A model generated the notes under the pieces. That model had not been told where the DNA came from, made no database searches, and saw nothing but the letters and a program-made list of their open reading frames with translations. A stretch of DNA of 7,070 nucleotides. It comes from Verrucomicrobiota bacterium. Its GTDB lineage: Bacteria; Verrucomicrobiota; Verrucomicrobiia; Opitutales; Seribacteraceae. The DNA lies in NCBI GenBank assembly GCA_030830145.1, contig JAURNO010000019.1, positions 1-7,070 of the forward strand. Reading direction: 5' to 3'. Made by a program: the position numbers and the translations under genes. Positions 1-5,164 of this stretch are shown in pieces; within the stretch, counting starts at the first letter, position 1; each line of letters opens with the position of its first letter.

Positions 1-2
1 CG

Positions 3-275
3 ATCACTTTTGAACAGCAACTCGGCTTAATCAAACAACTCGAGACCATCGTCCCCCTCAAGATGATCGTCTCGTCAGGCGGGAAGAGCCTCCACGCATG
101 GTTTCATTGGAAACCCGGTCGGAGGGACGACTTCCTCTCGCTTTCCCAGAAACTCGGGGGAGACGTTCGATTCGCAAACGGATCTCAGCTTTGCCGACTC
201 CCTTGGGGTACGAGGAGAAAGCCAGGCGAGCCTCTATCCGCCGAGCAACCGATCATCTTTTGGAAGGATGATTGA
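3..275 (+). CDS. Primase-like protein (archaeo-eukaryotic primase type), C-terminal part
   Basis: The frame is already open at the left edge, so only the last 90 residues are visible and the true start is outside the window. Two motifs support a primase of the archaeo-eukaryotic (PrimPol) type found in phage and plasmid replication cassettes: SSGGKSLHAWF at visible residues 24-34, which matches the serine/histidine nucleotide-binding motif, and CRLPWGTRRKPG at about 64-75, which resembles the R-(L/I)-P-x-x-x-R segment near the end of the domain. Such enzymes make primers and sometimes extend DNA. The metal-binding acidic motif would lie upstream and cannot be checked. The RepA-like ATPase gene 190 bp downstream fits a primase-helicase pair. 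The stop overlaps the next ORF by 8 bp. Product class fairly sure; exact family not. Confidence 0.6.
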   Translation: MTFEQQLGLIKQLETIVPLKMIVSSGGKSLHAWFHWKPGRRDDFLSLSQKLGGDVRFANGSQLCRLPWGTRRKPGEPLSAEQPIIFWKDD

Positions 276-450
276 CCTCGTCATCCGAGCGAAGGCAGTC
301 AGACGATTCCTCCGACTTGGCATCCCGACCATACAAGCCCTCCAAACAGCCGACAAATTGATGCAGGGCCGGAAGGTTTACGTCCTCCGGGACAAAGACA
401 CTTTGAAGCCGAACCTCGTTCTGACGATTGGCAGAAATCACATAAAATGA
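268..450 (+). CDS. Small hypothetical protein (60 aa) in the replication operon
   Basis: I do not recognise this protein. It is basic, with many Arg and Lys. Its first half (AKAVRRFLRLGIPTIQALQTA) could form two helices with a turn, and the second half looks like short strands (KVYVL, NLVLTI), so a small winged HTH or nucleic-acid-binding protein is possible but unproven. The ATG sits inside the end of the primase frame (ATGATTGA overlap), which suggests translational coupling; GGAAGG lies directly against the ATG, too close for a normal ribosome site. It ends 16 bp before the ATPase start. The opposite strand also has a 62-codon frame here, but with no comparable context. It could also be a remnant of a longer primase C-terminus displaced by a frameshift. 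Confidence 0.5.
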   Translation: MIDLVIRAKAVRRFLRLGIPTIQALQTADKLMQGRKVYVLRDKDTLKPNLVLTIGRNHIK

Positions 451-466
451 AAACCAAGGAAAAACA

Positions 467-1624
467 ATGGCGCGAAGAGAAGATTATCTGACCCCCGAAA
501 CACTAGCCGCCGCCGATGAGGTGGACAGATTGCTAGCCAACATGAGCCCGACCGCATCCTATCAGGAACCCATCCCGTCGGTCCACGTGAACGACGCAAT
601 CGAAGATCCTTTGCCCGCCCCGACCTTCATCGACCTCTTCCAAGTCATGGCCGATGCATCCGATCCCTCCACCCTGCCCCCCGTACTCCTCGAGGGAATC
701 CTGCACAAAGGATGCAAGATGATCCTCTCCGGGTCCTCCAAGGCGGGAAAGACCCTCGGACTCATGCACCTCGGCCTAGCCGCCGCAAACGGTCTCCCTT
801 GGATGGGTCACAGGATAAACAGGCAATGCAAGGTCGTCTACCTCGACTTCGAGCTAAAGCCCAGACTCGCCAAGGAACGGATTAAAACCATAGTCTCCGA
901 CAAGGCCAATGAATACTTTCCGACCAAGAACTTCATGTACTGCGGCCTGAGAGGGCAGAAACGTTCACTCGAGGACCTCGCACTCCATATCCAAGCGATA
1001 CGAGACTTCGAGCCCGACATGGTCATCGTCGATCCTTTTTATAAGCTTGGCGGAGATTACGACGAGAACGATGCAGGCTCGGTCGGCCTGGTTCTCGACG
1101 AAATGGAAAAATTCTCCGAGCGACTCGATTGCGCATTCGTCTATGCCCACCACTTCTCCAAGGGGAACAAGGCGGAGACGGACCACATCGACCGGGCATC
1201 GGGTTCAGGAGTCTTTGCCAGAGATCCCGATGCCATTCTCACCCTGACCCCGCACGAAGAAGATTATCATCTGGTGCTCGAGGCCACCCTGAGAAACTTT
1301 CCGACCCCAGAGAAGAAGGTGATCGAGTTCGCTTGGCCGAACTTTATTCACAAGCCCGACCTCGAACCGACTCTCAGGAAGGCCGGTCAGGCTTCCGAAA
1401 ATAAGAAATTGAACGCCCATTTGGCCGAAAAAACACTCGAGATCCTGAAGCAAAACTCAGTCATGGGACTGCAAAATCTGACCAACAAGTTAGCCGATCA
1501 GACCAATAATCCGATCAGCAAAGACAAGATGAGAACCATTCTCAGGTTGCTCAAAGGGAAGATCGAAGTTCAAGATCGAGGACCGGGGAAAGAAACCATT
1601 TATTCGGCCAGACTCCTGAATTGA
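467..1624 (+). CDS. RepA-like hexameric helicase / AAA_25-type ATPase
   Basis: A RecA-fold ATPase of the RepA/AAA_25 type, expected to form a ring that unwinds DNA at the replication fork. Seen: Walker A GSSKAGKT (residues 89-96), VVYLDFE (123-129) whose Glu129 lies where RepA-type helicases carry the catalytic glutamate, Walker B MVIVDP (185-190, Asp189), a sensor-like stretch FVYAHHFSKG (224-233), and RASGSGVFARDPDAILTL (243-260), typical of the late RepA core. Residues about 313-385 are charged and probably form a winged helix for DNA contact. The first 75 residues lack known motifs. The start is well supported: AAGGA at 456-460 is 6 nt before the ATG. It follows the primase-like gene and the small ORF as the last gene of the operon. 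A RadA-like recombinase is less likely given the primase neighbour. Confidence 0.85.
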   Translation: MARREDYLTPETLAAADEVDRLLANMSPTASYQEPIPSVHVNDAIEDPLPAPTFIDLFQVMADASDPSTLPPVLLEGILHKGCKMILSGSSKAGKTLGLMHLGLAAANGLPWMGHRINRQCKVVYLDFELKPRLAKERIKTIVSDKANEYFPTKNFMYCGLRGQKRSLEDLALHIQAIRDFEPDMVIVDPFYKLGGDYDENDAGSVGLVLDEMEKFSERLDCAFVYAHHFSKGNKAETDHIDRASGSGVFARDPDAILTLTPHEEDYHLVLEATLRNFPTPEKKVIEFAWPNFIHKPDLEPTLRKAGQASENKKLNAHLAEKTLEILKQNSVMGLQNLTNKLADQTNNPISKDKMRTILRLLKGKIEVQDRGPGKETIYSARLLN

Positions 1625-1651
1625 CTTATACTCTTACGAAGTTGCACCTGT

Positions 1652-1690
1652 TAGTAGTAGTGGTGGGCTATATATATACCACTACTACTA
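1652..1690. repeat. Triplet-based palindrome with TATATATA core
   Basis: Perfect 13-bp inverted repeat. The left arm TAGTAGTAGTGGT (1652-1664) is matched by ACCACTACTACTA (1678-1690) across a 13-nt spacer that contains TATATATA. The arms are mostly TAG/CTA triplet repeats, so they can pair in shifted registers. It starts 27 bp after the ATPase stop. No T-run follows, so it is a poor intrinsic terminator; a protein-binding site, cruciform or origin element fits better. Function unknown. Confidence 0.8.
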
Positions 1691-1703
1691 CTAGTCGTTG
1701 GAC

Positions 1704-1838
1704 AGGCTTGAGGAAGTGGTGGCTATCGCATGGGCTATGGGCTCGCAAGCTCGCCCATTAGCCTCGCCCTTCGGGCTCGCCTACCGCCCAAGCCGATTGC
1801 CTTGGCAGGGCACCGCCACCACTCCGCTTGCCAAGCCT
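1704..1838 (+). other. GC-rich multibranched fold; candidate structured RNA or origin element
   Basis: Two long-range helices close this segment without mismatch: AGGCTTG (1704-1710) with CAAGCCT (1832-1838), and AGTGGTGGC (1715-1723) with GCCACCACT (1815-1823). Inside are a hairpin joining GGCTA-TGGGC (1733-1742) to GCCCA-T-TAGCC (1753-1763) with one bulged base, and a short GCCC-TTC-GGGC hairpin (1766-1776). A competing helix joins CTTGGCAGG (1801-1809) to CTTGCCAAG (1827-1835) with one G-T pair and uses the same bases as the outer helix, so two alternative folds are possible. I cannot assign it to a known RNA family. GC-rich sequence folds easily, so covariation is needed to prove an RNA. 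Confidence 0.4.
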
Positions 1839-1990
1839 ACAAGCTCGAGCGATTGGGCGCGAAAAAAAGTTTTCATCGGCCAGCCTCCACCGGCTTGTTG
1901 CATCGTATTAACCCAAAACCCATAGAGGCGGCCGAAAAAGCTTACAAGGCAGGGTATGGTCGGGCAATCGGCATTCCTGAGAATGGCGGG

Positions 1991-2031
1991 ATAGCCCTAG
2001 AAGGCTCTAGGAGGCTATAGAAAGGCTTTTT
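1991..2031 (+). terminator. Possible intrinsic terminator of the replication operon
   Basis: A hairpin is made by ATAGC-CCTAG (1991-2000) and CTAGG-AG-GCTAT (2007-2018): 10 base pairs, a 6-nt loop and a 2-nt bulge. Five T residues follow at 2027-2031, eight bases after the stem, farther than in a standard terminator. AGCC (1993-1996) could instead pair with GGCT (2024-2027), bringing the stem up against the T-run. It lies about 370 bp after the ATPase stop, so it would end a long leaderlike tail or an RNA made from the structured region. Confidence 0.35.
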
Positions 2032-2079
2032 AGGGTTAAAGGTGAGTCCTTACCTTCCTGAAAGATCAAAAGGCTTTTT
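2021..2079. repeat. Paired AAAGGCTTTTT direct repeat with hairpin between
   Basis: The 11-mer AAAGGCTTTTT occurs at 2021-2031 and again at 2069-2079, 48 bp apart, each followed by a G-run (AGGG or GGG). Between them AAGGTGA (2039-2045) pairs with TTACCTT (2050-2056), with one G-T pair and a 4-nt loop. Another weak hairpin, with two G-T pairs, lies at 2093-2110. The cluster sits between convergent genes and may serve as a transcription stop or protein-binding zone. Confidence 0.45.
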
Positions 2080-2116
2080 GGGACTGTTCTTGGGCTTGAG
2101 TGGTTGAGCCGTCAGG

Positions 2117-2653
2117 TCATTCAGGAGAATGCGGGACGGGCGGATCAATATCCGTAACCTCCGCCTCGACTACCTTTTCATCCTTCAAGGTGGCAAGCTC
2201 GGCCTTGATCTCGTCCAGGCTAAGAGATTTCTTCACCTCGATGGTCTGGGTAGGTTCGCCTTCGTATTGCCTATGCTTGTCGATCAGGATGCCGGTAGCA
2301 ATCGGAAGGACGCCCGCAGGAATTTGATCGTTCTCGAGCTTCTCGATCATTTGCTCTACTGCCATTTGGCTAGCCACGCCGATCAGCCCTCGCATGACTT
2401 TCTTCGAGGCATCGATGACCTCTTGCTCTCGAGACCTGACGACCGCAATCGTATTGTGAGAGATTTTCAGATCCTTTTTGATCCGGGTGATCGGAGAGCC
2501 TTGAGCCAGCATCTGAACGCATTTGGCATAGTCACCTGGTCTCTTGTCGTAAAGCCCTTGTGCCGTAAAGACTGAAGGGCAAGCTTCCTCGACCTCGAGG
2601 TTAGCCGGTAAGTTGGTCGCTTCGTAAGTTACTCTTGGTCGTTTAGTCGGCAT
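2117..2653 (-). CDS. HTH DNA-binding protein, small-terminase-like or phage regulator
   Basis: A 178-residue protein counted from the ATG at 2653. Residues about 34-75 (LYDKRPGDYAKCVQML, then GSPITRIKKDL and ISHNTIAVVRSRE) form a clear HTH. Residues about 84-134 are probably helical, with KKVMRGLIGVASQMAVEQMI and a conserved-looking IDKHRQYEGEPT segment; the tail is acidic and Pro-rich. N-terminal HTH, helical middle and acidic C-terminus match the usual small terminase layout and length, and the large terminase gene lies across the divergent intergenic region. A transcription regulator is equally possible given the repeats just upstream. In-frame TTG at 2674 would add seven residues; neither start has a Shine-Dalgarno site. 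It is the only minus-strand gene in the window. HTH confident, role not. Confidence 0.72.
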   Translation of the reverse strand: MPTKRPRVTYEATNLPANLEVEEACPSVFTAQGLYDKRPGDYAKCVQMLAQGSPITRIKKDLKISHNTIAVVRSREQEVIDASKKVMRGLIGVASQMAVEQMIEKLENDQIPAGVLPIATGILIDKHRQYEGEPTQTIEVKKSLSLDEIKAELATLKDEKVVEAEVTDIDPPVPHSPE

Positions 2654-2673
2654 AGATACAATCGGTGCAGGCA

Positions 2674-2692
2674 ATTGAGAATAAGTCTCAAT
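2674..2692. promoter_or_regulatory. Operator-like inverted repeat upstream of the minus-strand HTH gene
   Basis: Perfect inverted repeat ATTGAGA-ATAAG-TCTCAAT with 7-bp arms and a 5-bp spacer, 21-39 bp upstream of the ATG at 2653. Size and symmetry suit a dimeric HTH protein, so autoregulation by the gene it precedes is a reasonable guess. A weak minus-strand -10 box (TCTAAT, plus-strand positions 2713-2718) lies just upstream, which would place the repeat in the transcript start or leader; its -35 is poor. Confidence 0.5.
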
Positions 2693-2718
2693 AAGGAATT
2701 AAGGCAAGTACAATTAGA

Positions 2719-2799
2719 CATAAAACATGTTGTTCGAAGTAGGAATCCCATAAAACTGTAAAATATCACATAAAAACGCTTTGTAGACCAATTTTTATG
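2719..2799. promoter_or_regulatory. CATAAAA box cluster, probable binding sites
   Basis: CATAAAA occurs as direct copies at 2719-2725, 2749-2755 and 2769-2775, and inverted (TTTTATG) at 2793-2799. Spacings of 30 and 20 bp are about three and two helical turns, so the direct copies face the same side of the DNA. The third copy and the inverted copy extend to an 8-bp inverted repeat (CATAAAAA and TTTTTATG, 15-bp spacer). The cluster lies in AT-rich DNA between the divergent HTH and terminase genes. AT-rich motifs recur by chance, so the spacing is the main argument. Confidence 0.45.
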
Positions 2800-2839
2800 C
2801 GATTCATGCCAACAGGCAATGCAATTTTGACGGCAAACA

Positions 2840-2911
2840 GGGGGGGAGGGGGTCCGTAGACCGCCAGACTTTTTTACCAAGACCGATTGGTAGCCACAAA
2901 AAAATTCTGGC
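2840..2911. repeat. G-run plus extended palindrome upstream of the terminase gene
   Basis: G7-A-G5 (2840-2852) merges into a GGTC-CGTA-GACC inverted repeat (2851-2862). Immediately after lies a long imperfect palindrome: GCCAGA (2863-2868) pairs with TCTGGC (2906-2911), TTTTT (2870-2874) with AAAAA (2900-2904), and TACCAA (2875-2880) with TTGGTA (2887-2892) around a 6-nt loop. That makes 17 pairs, with one mismatch and a 7-nt bulge on the right side. It ends 11 bp before the putative -35 of the terminase promoter. It may be an operator, a packaging or replication site, or an RNA hairpin; the sequence alone does not decide. Confidence 0.6.
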
Positions 2912-2922
2912 AATTGGCCTAA

Positions 2923-2952
2923 GTGACAATCCACCTTTCGATCTGATATATT
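2923..2952 (+). promoter_or_regulatory. Putative sigma-70-type promoter of the packaging operon
   Basis: GTGACA (2923-2928, five of six to the -35 consensus) and TATATT (2947-2952, five of six to the -10 consensus) are 18 bp apart. Transcription would begin at about 2958-2960, on top of the terminase ATG at 2959. The -35 lies just beyond the extended palindrome, where a bound protein could block or help polymerase. Confidence 0.5.
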
Positions 2953-2958
2953 TTTGTT

Positions 2959-4584
2959 ATGGAATGGACTCCTCACCCCGCTCTTCCCGCCCTCACCAAA
3001 GAGGAGATGCTTCGGATGGAACCCGAAAAGATCCTCGAGTATTGGAACACTCGAGAGCAGGCCATACAGAACGAGAAGGACGATCCCTACCGGCATGGCT
3101 TCGAGCTAGATACCTGGAAGCTGGCCGACGAGGAGCTGAAGACTCACTCGGAAATCCTCCTGATGGGTGGAAATAGGGCGGGCAAGTCCGAGCTATGCGC
3201 CAAGCGGGTAGTGCAAACCCTCGTCGAGAACCCCGGCACGATCATCTGGTGCCTGACCGAGACTTCGGCCAATTCGATCCAATTCCAACAAAAACTCGTC
3301 TTCAAATACCTCCCGAAAGAGATGAAATCTCTCGGACGAGGCAAAGTCGGTTACATAATGTACTCGCTCAGAAACGGATTCACGGCCTCGAAGTTCACTT
3401 TGCCGAACCGATCAGAGTGCATCTTTCGGAATTGGAGCCAGGACATCAGTACCATCGAAGGAGGCGAGATCGGATGTCCCGCTCCGCCGGTAAACGGCAC
3501 TCACAACATAGGCTTTTGGGCCGACGAACTCGTCCCCATGAGTTGGGTCGAAACCCTCCGCTTCAGATGCGTAACTCGTTCGCACAAAAGCCCCTATGAC
3601 GGAGTGGTTCGGCCCGCATCGGGCATAATCTCCTTCACGGCCGTGGACGGCTGGAACTCGGTGGTCAAATCGATGCTCACGGGAGCCCGAACGATGAAGT
3701 CGGCCAAAGCGGACCTCTTGGGAGGTGAGGAAGTCCCGCTTGTCCAACAACCCCTTCGCAAAGCCTCGAGCATCGTGTACTTCCACACCTCGGCCAATCC
3801 CTTCGGAGGTTGGTCGGCCATGAAGAGTCAACTCGAGGGTGAGAAACGGGACGTTATTTTGTGCCGTGCATATGGAGTCCCGACCAAGCAGAGTCGGACG
3901 GTTTTCCCAGCCTTCGGTGACAAGAATATCATAAAAAAGGACGACCTTCCGAACTTCGACGAGGCCAATTGGGTCATGTCGATTGACCCTGCGGGAGCGA
4001 AGCCTTGGTCGATGGTTTTGTTCGCAATCGATCCGCACGGAGTAGCCTGGGCGGTTCGGGAGTTTCCTGATTTTGATACATGGGGCGGATGGATCGACCT
4101 GACGAAGGAAAAAATTTCTGCGGGCGAGGCGGCTCAACCTAATGGCTATGGCCTGCGGGACTATGCGGAGGAGATCCATCGGATGGAATCGATCTGTGAT
4201 GGCGAAGTCATTCGTATCATCGACCCGAGACTCGGAGCGGCCTCGTATCAGAAGGCGGAAGGTTCGAGCAACATCATAGACGACCTGGCGGATGAGGACA
4301 TCATCGTCCAACCGGCCGAGGCTTTGGCCATCGAGACGGGATTGCAGGCGATTAACAACTTGTTGGCATGGGATCGGACCGAACCGATGTCCTTTGACAA
4401 CCGGCCCAGCTTGATGATTTCGGACGAATGTCAGAATTTGATCGCAAGTATGCAGGCGTATGAAGTGGGCGATTTGAAACATCCGGCCAAAGACTTCATA
4501 GACGCCTGCCGTTACTTTGCGGTCGGGAACTTCGAGTATTTTAGCGAGGAGGATATGCAATCTACGGGAACGGGAGGATATTAA
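2959..4584 (+). CDS. terL: Phage terminase large subunit (packaging ATPase and nuclease)
   Basis: The motor that pumps DNA into the empty head and cuts it. ATPase half: Walker A GGNRAGKS (residues 70-77), Walker B IGFWADE (184-190; Asp189 and catalytic Glu190) and a possible coupling motif SFTAVDG (225-231). Nuclease half: SIDPAG (341-346, Asp343), RIIDPR (419-424, Asp422) and KDFIDACRYF (511-520, Asp512 and Asp515), the spaced acidic residues of the RNase H-like domain. At 541 residues it is full length. No ribosome site precedes the ATG at 2959, and the predicted promoter would start the message there, so it may be leaderless. Alternatively translation starts at ATG 3016 (residue 20), 9 nt after GAGGAG, without losing a motif. 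The next gene begins 1 bp after the stop. Confidence 0.93.
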   Translation: MEWTPHPALPALTKEEMLRMEPEKILEYWNTREQAIQNEKDDPYRHGFELDTWKLADEELKTHSEILLMGGNRAGKSELCAKRVVQTLVENPGTIIWCLTETSANSIQFQQKLVFKYLPKEMKSLGRGKVGYIMYSLRNGFTASKFTLPNRSECIFRNWSQDISTIEGGEIGCPAPPVNGTHNIGFWADELVPMSWVETLRFRCVTRSHKSPYDGVVRPASGIISFTAVDGWNSVVKSMLTGARTMKSAKADLLGGEEVPLVQQPLRKASSIVYFHTSANPFGGWSAMKSQLEGEKRDVILCRAYGVPTKQSRTVFPAFGDKNIIKKDDLPNFDEANWVMSIDPAGAKPWSMVLFAIDPHGVAWAVREFPDFDTWGGWIDLTKEKISAGEAAQPNGYGLRDYAEEIHRMESICDGEVIRIIDPRLGAASYQKAEGSSNIIDDLADEDIIVQPAEALAIETGLQAINNLLAWDRTEPMSFDNRPSLMISDECQNLIASMQAYEVGDLKHPAKDFIDACRYFAVGNFEYFSEEDMQSTGTGGY

Positions 4585-4585
4585 T

Positions 4586-4942
4586 ATGGGCATAGCGAAA
4601 AAATGGACTAAATTGGATCGGGACCAGGTGGTTTTGCTTCGGAAGGCCGGGATGAGTTGGCCGAAGATCGCCAAGCAAACGGGCATTCCTCGATCAACTT
4701 GCATCGGAATTTGGAAGGAAGATGCGATCATCGTGGAGGAGGTGACGAAGGTCGAGCCTCCGAAGGATCAGATCGAGGAGGCATTCGTTTTGAAACACGT
4801 GCCGAATCCTCGATTGATGCTGATCGGGTTCCCTGGGCGAGAAGGTTTTGCCAGATGCGTCAAGCGGCCGGAAGACAATCGCCCGGTCAAGAGCACCCTT
4901 CTCGTCAAGCGGGTGGAAGATGACCTGTACCGACTCGTATAA
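4586..4942 (+). CDS. Small HTH protein following the large terminase
   Basis: A 118-residue protein. Residues 8-44 (TKLDRDQVVLLRKAGMSWPKI, then AKQTGIPRSTCIGIW) form a typical HTH of the kind in phage DNA-binding proteins and transposase N-termini. Residues 71-118 look strand-rich (LMLIGF, FARCVKR, STLLVKRVEDDLYRL) and may be a second small domain I do not recognise. The start at 4586 is chosen because GGAGG (4573-4577 region) stands about 9 nt upstream; an upstream in-frame ATG at 4517 would overlap the terminase and lacks such a site. It is 1 bp after the terminase stop and overlaps the next gene by 23 bp. It could help terminase recognise DNA or regulate late genes. It is not obviously related to the minus-strand HTH protein. 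Confidence 0.75.
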   Translation: MGIAKKWTKLDRDQVVLLRKAGMSWPKIAKQTGIPRSTCIGIWKEDAIIVEEVTKVEPPKDQIEEAFVLKHVPNPRLMLIGFPGREGFARCVKRPEDNRPVKSTLLVKRVEDDLYRLV

Positions 4943-5162
4943 TGAACCTCGGGATCAATTCGAGTCACGCATCGACTCGCTGTTGCGGGAAATGGTCGTC
5001 GAAGAAGCCCTCGGGGCGATTCAGGATGATCGGGACGTTCGTTCGTTCAGTCTTCAAGAAATTTCGGATTACGTCGGGCTCGGCGTCACGACTTTATTCA
5101 CGATCGAACAGGAAGCCCTGAAAAAATTTAAAAACTTAATGGTAGCTTTGGAGGATACATAG
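4920..5162 (+). CDS. Sigma-factor region-4-like HTH mini-protein (80 aa)
   Basis: Residues about 44-73 (FSLQEISDYVGLG and TTLFTIEQEALKKFKNLM) follow the sigma-70 region 4.2 pattern, where a helix of type SLxEIAxxLGVS is followed by RVRQIExxALxKLR. The usual arginines before IE are replaced by LFT, so -35 recognition may differ or be absent. There is no region 2, so it cannot be a complete sigma factor; a polymerase-tuning or anti-sigma-like partner, or just a DNA-binding HTH, is possible. Start chosen at ATG 4920, with weak GGTGGA 2 nt upstream, overlapping the previous gene by 23 bp; ATG 4992 is an alternative but would leave only 56 residues. It ends 2 bp before the portal gene, in the same operon. 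Confidence 0.68.
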   Translation: MTCTDSYNEPRDQFESRIDSLLREMVVEEALGAIQDDRDVRSFSLQEISDYVGLGVTTLFTIEQEALKKFKNLMVALEDT

Positions 5163-5164
5163 AT

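Larger units (their letters stand above)
1625..2116. other. 492-bp non-coding, structure-rich intergenic region
   Basis: This stretch lies between the plus-strand ATPase gene and the convergent minus-strand HTH gene. Open frames here (for example 1698-1925 and 1730-2020) have no ribosome site, no domain pattern and skewed composition, so I do not call genes. It holds a triplet palindrome (1652-1690), a GC-rich multibranched fold (1704-1838), a stretch with few clear features (about 1840-1985) and clustered hairpins with direct repeats (1991-2110). Two 8-mers repeat in the GC-rich part: GGGCTCGC at 1739 and 1773, and CAAGCTCG at 1746 and 1840. Possible roles are a replication origin, a structured RNA, or a transcription-ending zone between convergent genes. 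Confidence 0.6.

Noticed and set aside
1652..1690. Palindrome as an intrinsic terminator of the ATPase gene
   Set aside because: No T-run follows the stem, and the next bases are CTAGTCG.
1698..2020. Overlapping plus-strand frames of 75 and 96 codons in the intergenic region
   Set aside because: No ribosome site, one starts with TTG, no domain pattern, and the sequence is dominated by folded GC-rich repeats.
2129..2575. 148-codon plus-strand frame opposite the HTH gene
   Set aside because: The minus-strand product has a clear HTH and sensible composition; the plus-strand product does not, and its start lacks context.
2840..2852. G7AG5 as a G-quadruplex
   Set aside because: Only two G-tracts within reach; a stable intramolecular three-layer quadruplex would need four runs of three.
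2629..3096. 155-codon minus-strand frame across the intergenic region into terL
   Set aside because: Crosses structured AT-rich DNA and the start of the terminase gene; the product resembles no protein family and uses no ribosome site.
3412..4731. 439-codon antisense frame opposite terL
   Set aside because: It is codon-aligned with terL, so it stays open only because terL lacks TTA, CTA and TCA codons there. The product is Arg/His-rich with no domain.
4942..5121. Frame of about 59 codons starting at the TAATG overlap after the HTH gene
   Set aside because: The overlap is attractive, but the product is Ser/Arg-rich without a pattern, while the other frame encodes the sigma region-4-like motif.
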